64,000 nucleotides of DNA from Pectobacterium sp. PL152 (GTDB taxonomy: Bacteria; Pseudomonadota; Gammaproteobacteria; Enterobacterales; Enterobacteriaceae), in contig CP091064.1 in assembly GCA_021907015.1 (NCBI GenBank), positions 3,348,001-3,412,000 on the forward strand. Reading direction: 5' to 3'. The notes beneath the pieces were generated by a model. That model saw only the letters and a list, made by a program, of their open reading frames with translations, did no database searches and had not been told where the DNA came from. Below, one piece after another: positions 1-9,702 of the stretch (its first letter is position 1; every line of letters begins with the position of its first letter). Made by a program: the position numbers and the translations under genes.

Positions 1-433
1 CCTGCAAACGGTGTTGGATAACGGCAAAGCCGCTGAAGTCTTTGGTCGCATGGTGGCCGCACAGCGTGGCCCGGGCGATTTTGTCGAACACTACGATCGT
101 TACCTGCCGGTGGCGACATTAAGTAAGCCGGTGTTCGCGACGCGTGAAGGTATTGTGACGGCGATGGACACCCGCGCGTTGGGCATGGCAGTCGTCTCGC
201 TGGGCGGCGGACGCCGTCAGGCTACCGATACGATCGATTACAGCGTCGGTCTGGATAACATGATCAGCCTGGGTGAGCGCGTTGACGCGCAGCGCCCGCT
301 GGCGGTGATCCATGCCAATACGGAAGCGCAATGGCAGCAGGCGGCGAATGAGGTTCGCGCCGCAATCCAACTGGGCGATACGGCGCCAGAAAAGACCCCG
401 ATGGTCTACCGTCGAGTGAGCGCGGAAGCGTGA
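1..433 (+). CDS. deoA: Thymidine phosphorylase, C-terminal part (5' end outside window)
   Basis: This is the last ~144 codons of thymidine phosphorylase, which converts thymidine plus phosphate to thymine and deoxyribose-1-phosphate in the cytoplasm. The frame is open from base 2, so the apparent GTG at 11 is internal and the gene starts before the window. The segment carries the C-terminal signature [20 protein letters not shown] and the DTIDYSVG stretch typical of the family's C-terminal domain. It lies 88 nt upstream of deoB, in the classical deoA-deoB-deoD order, so the three are probably cotranscribed. Identification is by close similarity to remembered E. coli DeoA. Confidence 0.96.
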   Translation, partial: LQTVLDNGKAAEVFGRMVAAQRGPGDFVEHYDRYLPVATLSKPVFATREGIVTAMDTRALGMAVVSLGGGRRQATDTIDYSVGLDNMISLGERVDAQRPLAVIHANTEAQWQQAANEVRAAIQLGDTAPEKTPMVYRRVSAEA

Positions 434-521
434 TTGCCAGAGTGGGTTATTGGCTGTTTTGAATTGATGTTCCCCTTCCGGTAGGCAGGGCGTTAGCGCA
501 GAACTGCGCAGGAGAAAAAGA

Positions 522-1745
522 ATGAAACGTGCATATATTATGGTTCTTGACTCGTTTGGCATCGGCAGCAGCGCGGATGCAGAACGTTTTGGTGATGCGG
601 GTTCGGATACGCTGGGTCATATCGCTCAGGCGTGTGCAGCGGGAACGGCGGACAAAGGGCGCAGCGGCAAGCTGCATTTGCCGAGCCTGAGCCGTCTGGG
701 GCTGGGTAAAGCCGCTGAGGCCTCAACGGGAACGTTCCCGGCAGGGCTGGATGAAAATGCAGACATCATCGGTGCTTACGCGCACGCCAGTGAAATCTCT
801 TCGGGTAAAGATACGCCGTCTGGCCACTGGGAAATTGCCGGTGTGCCTGTCCTGTTCGACTGGGGCTATTTTAAAGATGAAGAAAACAGTTTTCCGCAGG
901 CGCTGCTGGATAAACTGGTGAAACGTGCCAATCTTCCGGGATATCTGGGCAACTGCCACTCTTCCGGTACGGTGATTCTGGATCAACTGGCAGAAGAGCA
1001 CATGAAAACCGGCAAGCCGATTTTCTACACCTCTGCGGATTCCGTGTTCCAGATTGCCTGCCATGAAGAAACGTTCGGTTTGGATAAGCTGTACGAACTG
1101 TGTGAAATTGCCCGCGAAGAGCTGACCGAAGGGGGCTACAACATCGGGCGTGTGATTGCTCGTCCGTTTATCGGCGACAAACCCGGCCACTTCGAGCGTA
1201 CCGGCAACCGTCACGATCTGGCCGTTGAACCGCCAGCGCCGACCATTCTGAAAAAGATGGTGGATGAAAAAGGCGGTGAAGTGGTTTCCGTCGGTAAAAT
1301 TGCGGATATCTATGCGCAGGTCGGCATCACGAAGAAAGTGAAGGCGACCGGCATTGATGCGCTGTTTGACGCCACGCTGAAAGAAATGGATAACGCGGGC
1401 GACAACACCATCGTATTTACCAACTTTGTTGATTTCGATTCTGCCTACGGCCACCGTCGCGATATTCCGGGTTATGCTGCCGCGCTGGAGCTGTTTGACC
1501 GCCGCCTGCCAGAAATGCTGTCCCGCGTGAAGGGCGATGACATCCTGATTCTGACGGCCGACCACGGCTGTGACCCAAGCTGGCACGGCACCGATCACAC
1601 CCGTGAGAACGTCCCGGTGTTGATCTATGGCCCGAACGTGAAGCCGGGCTCATACGGCCACCGTGAAACCTTCGCCGATATCGGGCAGACCGTTGCAGCC
1701 TACTTTGGCCTGTCGCCTATGGACTACGGTAAATCGATACTGTAA
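522..1745 (+). CDS. deoB: Phosphopentomutase
   Basis: Interconverts (deoxy)ribose-1-phosphate and (deoxy)ribose-5-phosphate, linking nucleoside phosphorolysis to central carbon metabolism. The protein is 407 aa, the usual length. It is an alkaline-phosphatase-superfamily enzyme: the N-terminal [19 protein letters not shown] supplies a metal-binding Asp, [11 protein letters not shown] contains the phosphorylatable Thr, and [20 protein letters not shown] near the C-terminus carries metal-binding Asp/His residues. A GCAGGAGA ribosome site precedes the ATG at 522. It sits between deoA and deoD in the same direction, with 45 nt to deoD. Confidence 0.98.
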   Translation: MKRAYIMVLDSFGIGSSADAERFGDAGSDTLGHIAQACAAGTADKGRSGKLHLPSLSRLGLGKAAEASTGTFPAGLDENADIIGAYAHASEISSGKDTPSGHWEIAGVPVLFDWGYFKDEENSFPQALLDKLVKRANLPGYLGNCHSSGTVILDQLAEEHMKTGKPIFYTSADSVFQIACHEETFGLDKLYELCEIAREELTEGGYNIGRVIARPFIGDKPGHFERTGNRHDLAVEPPAPTILKKMVDEKGGEVVSVGKIADIYAQVGITKKVKATGIDALFDATLKEMDNAGDNTIVFTNFVDFDSAYGHRRDIPGYAAALELFDRRLPEMLSRVKGDDILILTADHGCDPSWHGTDHTRENVPVLIYGPNVKPGSYGHRETFADIGQTVAAYFGLSPMDYGKSIL

Positions 1746-1790
1746 AACACACCGTTTTTACGTGAACTTGATTAATTAAGGAATAAACGC

Positions 1791-2510
1791 ATGGCTACGC
1801 CACATATTAATGCAGAAATGGGTGATTTCGCGGACGTTGTACTGATGCCGGGCGACCCGCTGCGCGCTAAGTACATTGCCGAAACCTTTCTGGAAAATGC
1901 CCGCGAAGTGAACAACGTGCGTGGCATGCTGGGTTTCACTGGCACGTATAAAGGCCGTAAAATTTCGGTCATGGGCCACGGTATGGGGATCCCCTCCTGC
2001 TCAATCTATGCGAAAGAACTAATCACTGAATTCGGCGTGAAGAAGATCATTCGCGTGGGCTCCTGCGGCGCGGTACGTGAAGATGTCAAACTGCGCGACG
2101 TGGTGATCGGTATGGGTGCCTGTACGGATTCCAAAGTAAACCGTATGCGCTTCAAAGATCACGACTATGCGGCGATTGCTGATTTCGACATGGTGCGCAA
2201 TGCGGTTGATGCGGCTAAAGCCCGCGATGTTTCCGTACGCGTAGGTAACATCTTTTCCGCCGATCTGTTCTACACGCCAGATCCACAGATGTTCGACGTG
2301 ATGGAAAAATACGGCATTCTGGGTGTGGAAATGGAAGCGGCCGGTATCTACGGCGTCGCGGCAGAGTTCGGTGCGAAAGCGCTGGCCATTTGTACCGTTT
2401 CTGACCACATCCGTACGGGTGCGCAGACTACGTCAGAAGAGCGTCAAAATACGTTTAACGAGATGATCGAAATCGCGCTGGAATCTGTTCTGCTGGGCGA
2501 TAACGAGTAA
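1791..2510 (+). CDS. deoD: Purine nucleoside phosphorylase (DeoD type)
   Basis: Phosphorolyses purine (deoxy)nucleosides to the free base and (deoxy)ribose-1-phosphate, which deoB then isomerises. The product is 239 aa, identical in length to E. coli DeoD, and is expected to form a hexamer. Visible hallmarks are [13 protein letters not shown] (phosphate binding), [20 protein letters not shown], and the purine-pocket segments [12 protein letters not shown] and CTVSDH. An AAGGAATAA ribosome site precedes ATG 1791. This is the last gene of the deo operon; a strong terminator follows at 2524. Confidence 0.98.
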
Positions 2511-2523
2511 TATCATACTCCCT

Positions 2524-2553
2524 AGCCCGGACGTTCGCTCCGGGCTGTTTTTC
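2524..2553 (+). terminator. Rho-independent terminator after deoD
   Basis: The inverted repeat AGCCCGGA / TCCGGGCT (arms 2524-2531 and 2539-2546) with a 7-nt loop is followed by GTTTTTC. It ends the deo operon and lies just before the convergent minus-strand ABC exporter gene, which appears to stop at 2557. Confidence 0.9.
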
Positions 2554-2556
2554 CCT

Positions 2557-4302
2557 TCACATCCTGCCGTAAGCGACCTGCTGACTGTCCGCTGCTGGCG
2601 GCGTACCACAAGGCTCGTCTGTGTGATTCTCTGTTTGCGCTTTTTCTCTGGTTCGAGCGGCGTTAACCGTACCTGATGTGTGAAGCAAGCCAGTACGGCA
2701 GGCTGGTGGCTGACGGCCAACACAATGGTTTGTGGCAGCGCAGTCCTGATGTGCTCTAGTAACTGAAGCGCTGCCGCGTCATCAAGCTGGCTGGTGGCTT
2801 CATCCAGACAAAGCAGCGTCGGGCGCAGCAGTAGCGCACGCGCGAGCGACAGACGCTGCTGTTCGCCGCCCGATAGCACCCGACTCCAGTTTGCCTTGTC
2901 GTCCAGACGAGGAATCAGCGAGGCCAGCCCGGTTTGTTCCAGAACTGCAATCAGCTGTGCAGTATCCGCTAACTGCACCTGCGGATAACACAGCACCTGA
3001 CGCAGCGTATCCTGCGGTAAATAGGCTTTTGCGGCAAAAGCAGCGTGCGGCCCGCGGGGAAATGCCAGTCTCCTTGCGAAACTGGCCACAGCCCCGCCAG
3101 CGCACGCAGCAGCGTGGTTTTCCCTGTGCCGCTGGCTGCGCTGAACGCCGCCCATTCGCCAGCCTGAAGCGTGAGCGTCAGCGGGGCGAAATACGGCGAG
3201 CCATCGGGGCGTGATACGGATAGCGCGTTGATAGACAGGGCATGACCTTCATGACGTGGCACCTCTGGCGCAGGCAACTGCCGTAAGCGCTGCTGGAATT
3301 CCCACAGTCGCTCAATGGTAGACGACCATTGAACCAGCTGACGATAGGCATCGATAAACCAGCCAAAGGCATCCAACACATAGCCGAAGGCGGATCGCGC
3401 CTGCATAATCGCCCCAAGGCTTACCTGACGCGCGAGGAACAGCGGCAGGGTCGCGAACACCGGAATAATCAGGCTGAAGCGGAAATAGCTGGTCGTAAAG
3501 CTTTCCAGCCGGAATTCTCGCGCCATGAGGCGCTGCCAGTTTTGCACGATGGGCAGGAAATGTTGCCGCATCCGCTGCTGCTCGGCGTCACTCCCCTGAT
3601 AAAACGCAATCTGTTCGCTGTTATCCCGCACCCGCAGCAGCGTGGCGCGGTAGTCTGCCTCCGCCCGCTGACGCTCAATGTTTAGCTTGTGCAGGCGGTG
3701 CCCCAGCCGATGTGTGACCACGCTGGCGAGGGCGGCGTAAATCAGAGCGATCCACACCAGGTAGCCGTGTATCGTGAGGGTATAGCTGCTTAATGTGAAA
3801 GTATGAACGCCGGAAAGCTGCCACAGAATAACGATGAAAGAGAAAAACGGGCGGTGTTTTTCAGTAGCGAAAGCAGGAGTTCGAGGCTCTGTTCGATCAG
3901 CAGACGAATATCTTCCGCAATGCGCTGATCGGGGTTATCCAGCCTGGCACTGAGCTGATAGTGGGCGTGATTGCGCAGCCAATCCTGCTCATACTGATGC
4001 GTCATGGTATCGCGCCAGCGGATAATCAGCTGTTTCTTGAGCCAGTTGCCGCAGATGATCACCAGCACGAACAGCAGCGTATAGGCCAGATAGCGCACGG
4101 CCATATCGTAGAGGGAGGCGTGCTGAAAATAGTCGGCCAGCGCGTCGTAAAAATCCCGGCTCCAGTTATTGTACTGCACGCTGATCCACACGACGGAGAG
4201 CGTCAGGCTCATGATCAGCAGCAGCAATAACCACAGCTGCGTAGCGCGCGTCGTCAGCCAGAAAGGCGAGACCAGCGAATAAAAGCGTTTAAGCGTTTGC
4301 AT
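2557..4302 (-). CDS. SbmA/YddA-type ABC transporter, fused permease and ATPase (frameshifted as sequenced)
   Basis: An inner-membrane half-transporter with an ABC_membrane_2-type domain (several membrane segments in roughly the first 320 residues) followed by an ATPase. The ATPase shows Walker A SGTGKTTLL, the family motif LLPQKP.YLPQDTLRQVL, signature LSGGEQQRLSLARAL, Walker B LLCLDEATSQLD and the switch His in AVSHQP. Chosen start is MQTLKRFYSLVSPFW; an upstream in-frame ATG at 4344 is less likely. The reading frame breaks three times (near 3850 in a T run, near 3030 in CC, near 2650 in an A/T run); adding one base at each gives about 582 aa ending at 2557. Such exporters often sit beside siderophore receptors, as here (receptor gene 49 nt upstream, same strand). 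Substrate is unknown; export of a siderophore or peptide is inference. Confidence 0.82.
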
Positions 4303-4318
4303 AATGGGTTGGGCGATG

Positions 4319-4342
4319 GCCTGCCAGCAGAGGCTGGCAGGC
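4319..4342. repeat. Intercistronic hairpin between receptor and ABC exporter
   Basis: A perfect 10-bp inverted repeat GCCTGCCAGC ... GCTGGCAGGC with a 4-nt loop lies between the receptor stop (4351-4353) and the exporter start (4302). No T tract follows on either strand, so it is more likely an mRNA stability or attenuation element than a full terminator. Confidence 0.65.
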
Positions 4343-4350
4343 ATATTCGC

Positions 4351-6845
4351 TTAGAAATTCCACTTCGCAGTCAACATGAAATTACGCGGATCGCCGTAAT
4401 AGTTGTTGCCGCTAAGATGGCGGTTGTTCAGGTTTAAGAAGTAGGTTTTATCCGTCAGATTATTGCCCACCAGATTGAAGCTCAGGTTTTGCTGTACTGG
4501 TAGCGGATATTGGCGTTAAACAGGGTATAGCCGCCCTGAGACAGGCCAAAAGCGCGATTCGGGTAGGTTTGTGTCTCGGTTTGTGCCGTCATACCCGCGC
4601 CAATCGTCCATTGGTTCAGTTCACCCGGCAGAGTGTATGAGGTGTAGAGCTTGAACATGTGCTTTGGCGTACGCGGGCTGAACTGCGCGGCTCTTTCACT
4701 CGCGCTGCCTTCAAGATATTTACTGTTGGTCAGGGTATAACCCGCCTGAACCTGCCAGCCTTCAGCCAGTTTCCCCGTGACATCCAGTTCTACCCCTTGG
4801 CTTTGTACCTTGCCTTCGGGCTGGGAGCAGCTTGTGCCGATCAGGCAAACCGAGCTATTCGCGACGGCCATGGCCCGATTTTCCTGAATGATGCGGAACA
4901 GGGCCAGCGAGGTATTCAGATCGCCATCAAAGAACTCGCCCTTTATGCCGGTTTCATAGTTGGTGCCGGTAATGGCGGGCAGCAGGTTGCCGTTGCGGTC
5001 TTTTTCGCTCTGCGGCTTGTAGATTTCGGCGTAGCTCAGGTACCAGGTGTAGTTATCGGCGAAGTCCCACAGCAGGCCGCCGTAAGGTACAAACTCATTG
5101 CTGGCATGCAGGCTGCTGAGTGAGGACGTATTACGGAGATGGTTAGTGAAATACTCGTCATAGCTGTAGGCGCTGTAGCGGCCGCCCAGAATCAGCTTCC
5201 AGTCATCGGCCAGTTCGAATCTGGCCGTGGCGAACGCGCCGCGCTGATAAAGATTGAAGCGGTCGTTGTAGTGATTGTTGTAGAGACTCGTATTTGATCA
5301 GTCCGGTTCTGCCAGCGAATGGGGCTGCCAGTTGAAGATATTCACGGTGCTGGTGTTGTTGATGCGGATGTGGTTGTTATCGAAGTTCTCTTTCTGATAA
5401 TCACCGCCCACGACCAGTTCATGACTGCGTCCCAGCAGCTCGAACGGGCCGTTCAGGCTCAGGTTATAACCCCACTGTTCGGCCTTGTTGTCGTAGCGCA
5501 GGTTATTGTTCAGCGACGAATTTCCCGTTGCCGGATTCACGCCGCTTGTACCGTTCATGATACCGATATAGCTACTTGCTGCGCGGGAATGGATATAGTT
5601 CAGCGCGCTTTTCAGCGTCCAGTCGTTATCGAAGTGGTGTTCCAGTTCGACGAACGGGTTAATTTTTTCAAATTCGATGCGGTTCCAGCTTGCACCCAGA
5701 TAGGTGGAACGTGGCAGATTCAGGCTGCTTTTATTGGTGGCAAACGGAACGCCATACACATCAGGCACGCCGCGGGTCTTTTGCCAGTTGATGCCGCCAG
5801 TCACCGTGGTGGACGGCGTCAGGTCATAGGCCAGCGTGCCGAACAGCACCTTTCTTTCACTGTGTTCGTAATCTTTAAAGCTTTGCTTGTCCTGATAAAC
5901 GCCAACGAGACGGCCACGCAGGCTGGCATCGTCGTTCAGCGGCCCAGAGACATCGAGCTCGCTGCGGTAATTATCCCAACTGCCTGCGCCAACGCTGCCG
6001 GAGGCCTGAAAATTGTGAGTCGGCTGCTTGCGTACCAGATTAACGGTGCCGCCGGGTTCGCCATTGCCCTGTGACAAGCCGGACGCCCCGCGCAGGATCT
6101 CCACACGGTCATAGATCGCCAGATCGGGCGATTCACTGGAGGACTGAACCGCGCCCATGTTGGAGACGCTGTTCTGGCTGGAGAAGTTAACGCCGTCTTT
6201 CTTGATATTATCCATCACGAAAGCACGCGACTCGTATTTCACCTGATAGCTATTCTGATTGACCACGTTAATGCCGGTGGTTTGCTTCATGGCCTCATCC
6301 AGCGAGGTCATATTCTGATCGTCCATACGCTGGCGCGTCACGACGCTCACCGACTGCGGCGTTTCTCGCGGCGACAGGTTCAGCTGTGTCGCGGTGTTCA
6401 TGCTGCGCGTGGTGTAGGACTGGGTGCCTTCGGTCACGCCGTTGCGATTGACCCCCGCTACGACCAGCATCTCATCTCCCTGCGGTATTCTCTGTAAGCG
6501 CCAGGCGCCGTTAGGCTGCGGAATCACCTGAAGTCCGCTTCCTGCCAGCAGTGCCGAAAACCCGCCATCGACGCTGTAATTCCCTTGCAGGGACGGCCCG
6601 GTTTTTCCTGTCGCCAGCTGTGCATCGCCAACCAGATAAACGCCCGACTGGGCGGCAAACTGGTTTAGCTGCTGGTTAAGCGGTCCGGCGGGGATTGCGT
6701 AGGTTTTGGTTGCCGCCACGACGGCTGTTTCTGCGGCGGTTGCGGTGGAATGCGCGAAAAGCGGTGCGCCGCACAGTAGCAGATGAACGGCAATTGCCAG
6801 TTTGGAAGGAGTGCGCTGTGTTGAGAAAAATGGAATCAATGCCAT
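4351..6845 (-). CDS. TonB-dependent siderophore receptor with N-terminal signalling (STN) domain (stop codon and frameshift as sequenced)
   Basis: Outer-membrane ferric-siderophore receptor, FhuE/FpvA-like, about 831 aa once repaired. Order: signal peptide ending near AHSTATA; an STN domain (TYAIPAGPLNQQLNQFAAQSG ...), the hallmark of receptors that signal to an anti-sigma factor; plug domain with RETPQSVSVVTRQRMDDQ and the LRGASGLSQGNGEPGG motif; then the beta-barrel, ending in MLTAKWNF with the terminal aromatic of outer-membrane proteins. An in-frame TGA at 5298-5300 falls where related receptors have Trp (context EPD-stop-SNTSLYNN), and the frame simply continues after it. A second break near 4483 is a shortened A run (RYQYSK.LSFNLVGNNL). 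It lies downstream of fecR and fecI homologues, so ligand-triggered sigma activation is expected. Ligand cannot be told from sequence. Confidence 0.88.
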
Positions 6846-6943
6846 GAAAATTCGCCTTCTGACCCAGAGTAAAAATTGGTGGTTTTACTGTGAATCGAAC
6901 GACAGCAGGAAAAGGGGAACTCAAAAGAGAAAATTTTTTATCT

Positions 6944-6975
6944 GTCCCCTAAAGAGCGGTATCCAGAAAGGGGAC
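6944..6975. repeat. Hairpin between fecR-like gene and receptor gene
   Basis: Inverted repeat GTCCCCT ... AGGGGAC in the 146-nt gap between the fecR homologue and the receptor. It may be an attenuator separating basal fecIR expression from receptor expression; the ECF-sigma target promoter would be expected in this same gap, but I could not define it. Confidence 0.45.
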
Positions 6976-6991
6976 GGTTATGCGGACGATA

Positions 6992-7969
6992 TCAGCGCGG
7001 TTCGACGGTCACCCACCACGGAAAACGGCGATGGATGCGGACCGGGAAGGCTTGCGCCAGCATGTTCAGCGCCATGTCGGTATCGGTTAAGGGGAAGGTG
7101 CCCATCACGCGTAAATCGGCAATCGCGGGTTGGCACGCCAGATAGCCATGACGATAGCGAGACAGCTGCGCCACAACCTCTCCCAGCGGCATGTTGTCCG
7201 CCTGTAGCCTGCCGTGTGACCAATCGGCATCGTTCTGCTGATTGGGCAAAATGTTACCCTGACCGTCGGCATTGAAGCGCAGATGGTAGCCCGCGTTAAC
7301 CCGACGCGCGGCAGAGGCGTATCTGGCGCTGGCATCGACCGCATGTTGGTAAACGGTCAGCGTGGTGGCCTCCGGCTCTTGCGCGACGCTAAAACGCGTG
7401 CCCAGTGCCTGCATGCGCCCTTGCGCGGTGGTGACAAAGAAAGGTCGCGCGTCGGCAGCGGTCTCAATCAGGATGTCCCCGGTCAGCAGGGCGATTTCCC
7501 GCCGCTGGTCGCTGTAGAGGATATCAATCGCGCTGGCGGTATTCAGCCACAGCCGGGTGTTGTCCGGTAACGTCAGCGATTTGATTTCTCCTACCGCGCT
7601 GTGATGATCGGCCGTCATCGCCAGCAGCGAGTCTTTTAGCGGCGTGTGGCGGTAAGTCAGCCAGGAGAGGAGTGTGCCAGTGCTGAGCAGCGCAGCGAGC
7701 TTGAGCGCGCGACGACGTGTCATCGACGCAGGCTTGTGCAGCAACGTATCCAGCGCGGGTTGTTTACCATCGCCACGCAGCGGCTGGAAACGCTGGCTGA
7801 CCGTGAGCACAAACTCCCAGGCATGGCGGTGTTCCTCGCTTTCGTCCATCCAGCGCTGCCAGTGGTGGTAGTGCTCATCGCCAGGTTCCCGATCGCACAG
7901 TTGGGCGTACCACTGTGACGCCTGCTGCAAGGCAATAAAGCTGGGTTTGTTCAGGCTGGGGTTATTCAT
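6992..7969 (-). CDS. FecR-family anti-sigma / sigma regulator
   Basis: Inner-membrane regulator that senses the periplasmic STN domain of the neighbouring receptor and controls the adjacent ECF sigma factor. 325 aa. Visible layout: cytoplasmic N-terminal region with the conserved tryptophans of FecR proteins (SQWYAQL..., HHWQRWMDESEEHRHAWEFV), a twin-Arg-flanked single membrane segment (RRRALKLAALLSTGTLLSWL, about residues 86-105), then the periplasmic FecR domain (TLPDNTRLWLNTASAIDI, GDILIETA, PFFVTTAQGRMQALGTRFSV) and a C-terminal STN-like receptor-contact domain. The ATG at 7969 overlaps the stop of the sigma gene (ATGA), so the two are translationally coupled. Confidence 0.92.
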   Translation of the reverse strand: MNNPSLNKPSFIALQQASQWYAQLCDREPGDEHYHHWQRWMDESEEHRHAWEFVLTVSQRFQPLRGDGKQPALDTLLHKPASMTRRRALKLAALLSTGTLLSWLTYRHTPLKDSLLAMTADHHSAVGEIKSLTLPDNTRLWLNTASAIDILYSDQRREIALLTGDILIETAADARPFFVTTAQGRMQALGTRFSVAQEPEATTLTVYQHAVDASARYASAARRVNAGYHLRFNADGQGNILPNQQNDADWSHGRLQADNMPLGEVVAQLSRYRHGYLACQPAIADLRVMGTFPLTDTDMALNMLAQAFPVRIHRRFPWWVTVEPR

Positions 7970-8508
7970 GAACGAGTAGCCTGACCGTCCGCGTCTATCT
8001 CCGCTTCCAGCAGCACACAATGCAGCATGGCTTGCGCCATGTATTTTTTCACCATGCGTTCGGAAACGCCCAGTGCCTCGGCAATGTCCCGATAGGGGCG
8101 TCCCTGTACCTGCGCCATGATAAAAGCGGCACGCACCTTCTCGGGCAACGCACACAACATGGCATCGACCTGATACAGGGTTTCGAGAATGATATTGCTG
8201 TCTTCCGCTGACAGGGCAACCGGCTCCGGCTGTTCGGCGAGCGAGGCGAGCCAGACGCGCTCGATTTCCCGCTTGCGCCAGAGATCGACGCACATGCCTT
8301 GCGCCATCACGCTCAGATAAGCCCGCGCACCCGCGTGGCTGTCGAACTGACGTGGCTTCAGCAAGAGCCGTACAAAGACATCCTGCGCCAGATCGGCCGC
8401 ATCACACAGATTCCCCAGTCGTTTGCGTAATAGCCCTTGCAACCAGCCATGATGCTGGCAATAGAGCTGATGCATATCTGCTGAGGTATCAATATTGGCT
8501 GATGACAT
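7966..8508 (-). CDS. ECF sigma factor, FecI family
   Basis: A 180-aa iron-type extracytoplasmic-function sigma factor that should direct transcription of the downstream receptor gene. Region 2 is seen in DAADLAQDVFVRLLLKPRQF and RAYLSVMAQGMCVDLWRKREIER; region 4 helix-turn-helix in YRDIAEALGVSERMVKKYMAQAM. It is first in the order fecI-fecR-receptor-exporter and has a Fur-like site just upstream. The first ~34 codons and upstream DNA are duplicated in decayed form at 9381-9556. Confidence 0.93.
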   Translation of the reverse strand: MSSANIDTSADMHQLYCQHHGWLQGLLRKRLGNLCDAADLAQDVFVRLLLKPRQFDSHAGARAYLSVMAQGMCVDLWRKREIERVWLASLAEQPEPVALSAEDSNIILETLYQVDAMLCALPEKVRAAFIMAQVQGRPYRDIAEALGVSERMVKKYMAQAMLHCVLLEAEIDADGQATRS

Positions 8509-8562
8509 GTCTGGTGCCTGAACCGGAACGATAGGAGGTCAAATTTCAGGCGCATCTTAGTT

Positions 8563-8581
8563 GAGAATGATTTTTATTTCA
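8563..8581. promoter_or_regulatory. Putative Fur box upstream of the FecI-type sigma gene
   Basis: GAGAATGATTTTTATTTCA matches the 19-bp Fur consensus at 12 positions and has the typical GA.AATGAT first half. It lies 55-73 nt upstream of the sigma-factor ATG, a normal place for iron repression of a fecI-fecR pair. The same site is conserved in the relic copy at 9533. Confidence 0.6.
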
Positions 8582-8702
8582 ACGCTAAGGAAAATGTGGG
8601 TACCGATGGGAGGCGAAGACGCGTAAGAAACGCGTGGGTAGCAAAGCGGAAATGCATCATGTTCGGTAGCGGTGTCGGGCGTGATGCGACTCAACGCTAT
8701 CG

Positions 8703-8732
8703 GAAAAGGCTGGCCTCAACGTCAGGCCAGCC
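8703..8732 (-). terminator. Terminator of the discoidin-domain gene
   Basis: Perfect 9-bp inverted repeat GGCTGGCCT / AGGCCAGCC (arms 8708-8716 and 8724-8732). Read on the minus strand it is followed by TTTTCC, just after the stop of the gene at 8740. Confidence 0.8.
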
Positions 8733-8739
8733 GACAACG

Positions 8740-9219
8740 TTACTTAATGGCCTGAGCAGGAACCTGCGCGGCGCTGTTAAAGCTGATCTCGTTGATCGCG
8801 CTCCATTTGTTCACATCGGTGCCAAACGTATCCAGTTTGAAGAATTTGGCTTTAACGGCTGGGAAGGTGAATTTTTCACCGTCTTTGGCATTGCTGGAGG
8901 TGACCAGATTGTCAGCCAGCTTTTTCCAGGTTTTACCGTCGGTGGAGTAGGAGACGGAGAACTTCAGTTTGCGCTCGTCCGCTTTGAAAGGAACAAGAAC
9001 AAAGTTCTCAACCGATTGTTCTTTATCCAGTTCTAACTGAACCCAGCTCTCACCATTTGCCGCCCAGCGCGTTTTTACGTCGCCATCGGCAATGTTGGCC
9101 GGTTTGTGGCCCTTGTCTGAATCATAAGCGGAGGCTGTCACCGCCGTTACTTGTACCGCGTAAGCGGAAAGAGAGAATAAGCCGCACAGAAGCGTCGTAG
9201 CCAGAGTGTATTTTTTCAT
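8740..9219 (-). CDS. Small secreted discoidin (F5/8 type C)-domain protein
   Basis: 159 aa with a clear signal peptide (MKKYTLATTLLCGLFSLSAYA, cleavage after AYA) followed by one discoidin/CBM32-like beta-sandwich: KPANIADGDVKTRWAA ... SWVQLELDKEQSVENFVL ... FSVSYSTDGKTWKKL ... AKFFKLDTFG. This fold binds carbohydrates or cell surfaces; no catalytic domain is present. Start chosen at the ATG preceded by GAGGAATA; in-frame codons upstream would place the signal peptide internally. It stands alone between the sigma gene and a relic of that gene, with its own terminator. A periplasmic or extracellular sugar-binding role is inference from the fold; a link to iron uptake is suggested only by position. 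Confidence 0.85.
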   Translation of the reverse strand: MKKYTLATTLLCGLFSLSAYAVQVTAVTASAYDSDKGHKPANIADGDVKTRWAANGESWVQLELDKEQSVENFVLVPFKADERKLKFSVSYSTDGKTWKKLADNLVTSSNAKDGEKFTFPAVKAKFFKLDTFGTDVNKWSAINEISFNSAAQVPAQAIK

Positions 9220-9380
9220 ATTATTCCTCGTTGATAACGGATAAACCATGCATGCCTGCAAACCAGAAACATGAAATGGAATGTCATTATGATAAAAAAG
9301 AAACAATGTTTTATTTGTAGCGATCACGTTGCGGGGATTTTTCTGGCAGGAAAAAAGGCAGAGCGGGACGGGGCGCACAT

Positions 9381-9556
9381 TTTCCCTGGCCGCTTACGCA
9401 GTAGCCCTTGTAACCAGCCGTGATGCTGACAATAGCGCTGATGCCTATCGGCTGAGGTATCAATACTGGCTGATGATATGCCAGATGCCTGAAATGGGTC
9501 GAGCGGCGTCAAATTTCAGACGTTTCTTGGCTGAGAATAATTTTTATTTCAATGCT
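9381..9556 (-). pseudogene. Decayed second copy of the fecI-like promoter and first ~34 codons
   Basis: This stretch aligns base for base with 8411-8586, roughly four of five bases identical, including the Fur-like site and the start of the sigma gene. The encoded fragment reads SASIDTSADRHQRYCQHHGW and LQGLLRKRPG, compared with SANIDTSADMHQLYCQHHGW and LQGLLRKRLG in the intact protein. The start codon is now ATA (residue I of GISSAS), and similarity ends after about 34 codons. It is therefore a dead remnant of a second fecI-type gene, left by duplication and deletion. Confidence 0.85.
9533..9551. promoter_or_regulatory. Fur-like site in the fecI relic
   Basis: GAGAATAATTTTTATTTCA differs from the site at 8563 in a single position, although the gene behind it is dead. 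It may still bind Fur, but nothing recognisable is left to control. Confidence 0.4.
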
Positions 9557-9702
9557 GCGGTAGCGTCACCGAAGGAGGGCGTTGGTGGCAGTCAGGTTGG
9601 AATACATCACATCCGACATACTAAATATCCCATCAGCGTGCTGCTAACTGAGGGATCCGCTAATCGAAGCCAGTGCGGAGACTGACCTTTGATTGGCTAT
9701 GG

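Noticed and set aside
723-1598. 291-aa minus-strand open frame across deoB
   Set aside because: Shadow of the well-conserved deoB codons; composition is His/Arg-rich and no family resemblance.
6992-8293. 433-aa extended FecR frame starting inside the sigma gene
   Set aside because: The extra ~108 residues are out-of-frame sigma-gene sequence; the ATGA start at 7969 fits the family.
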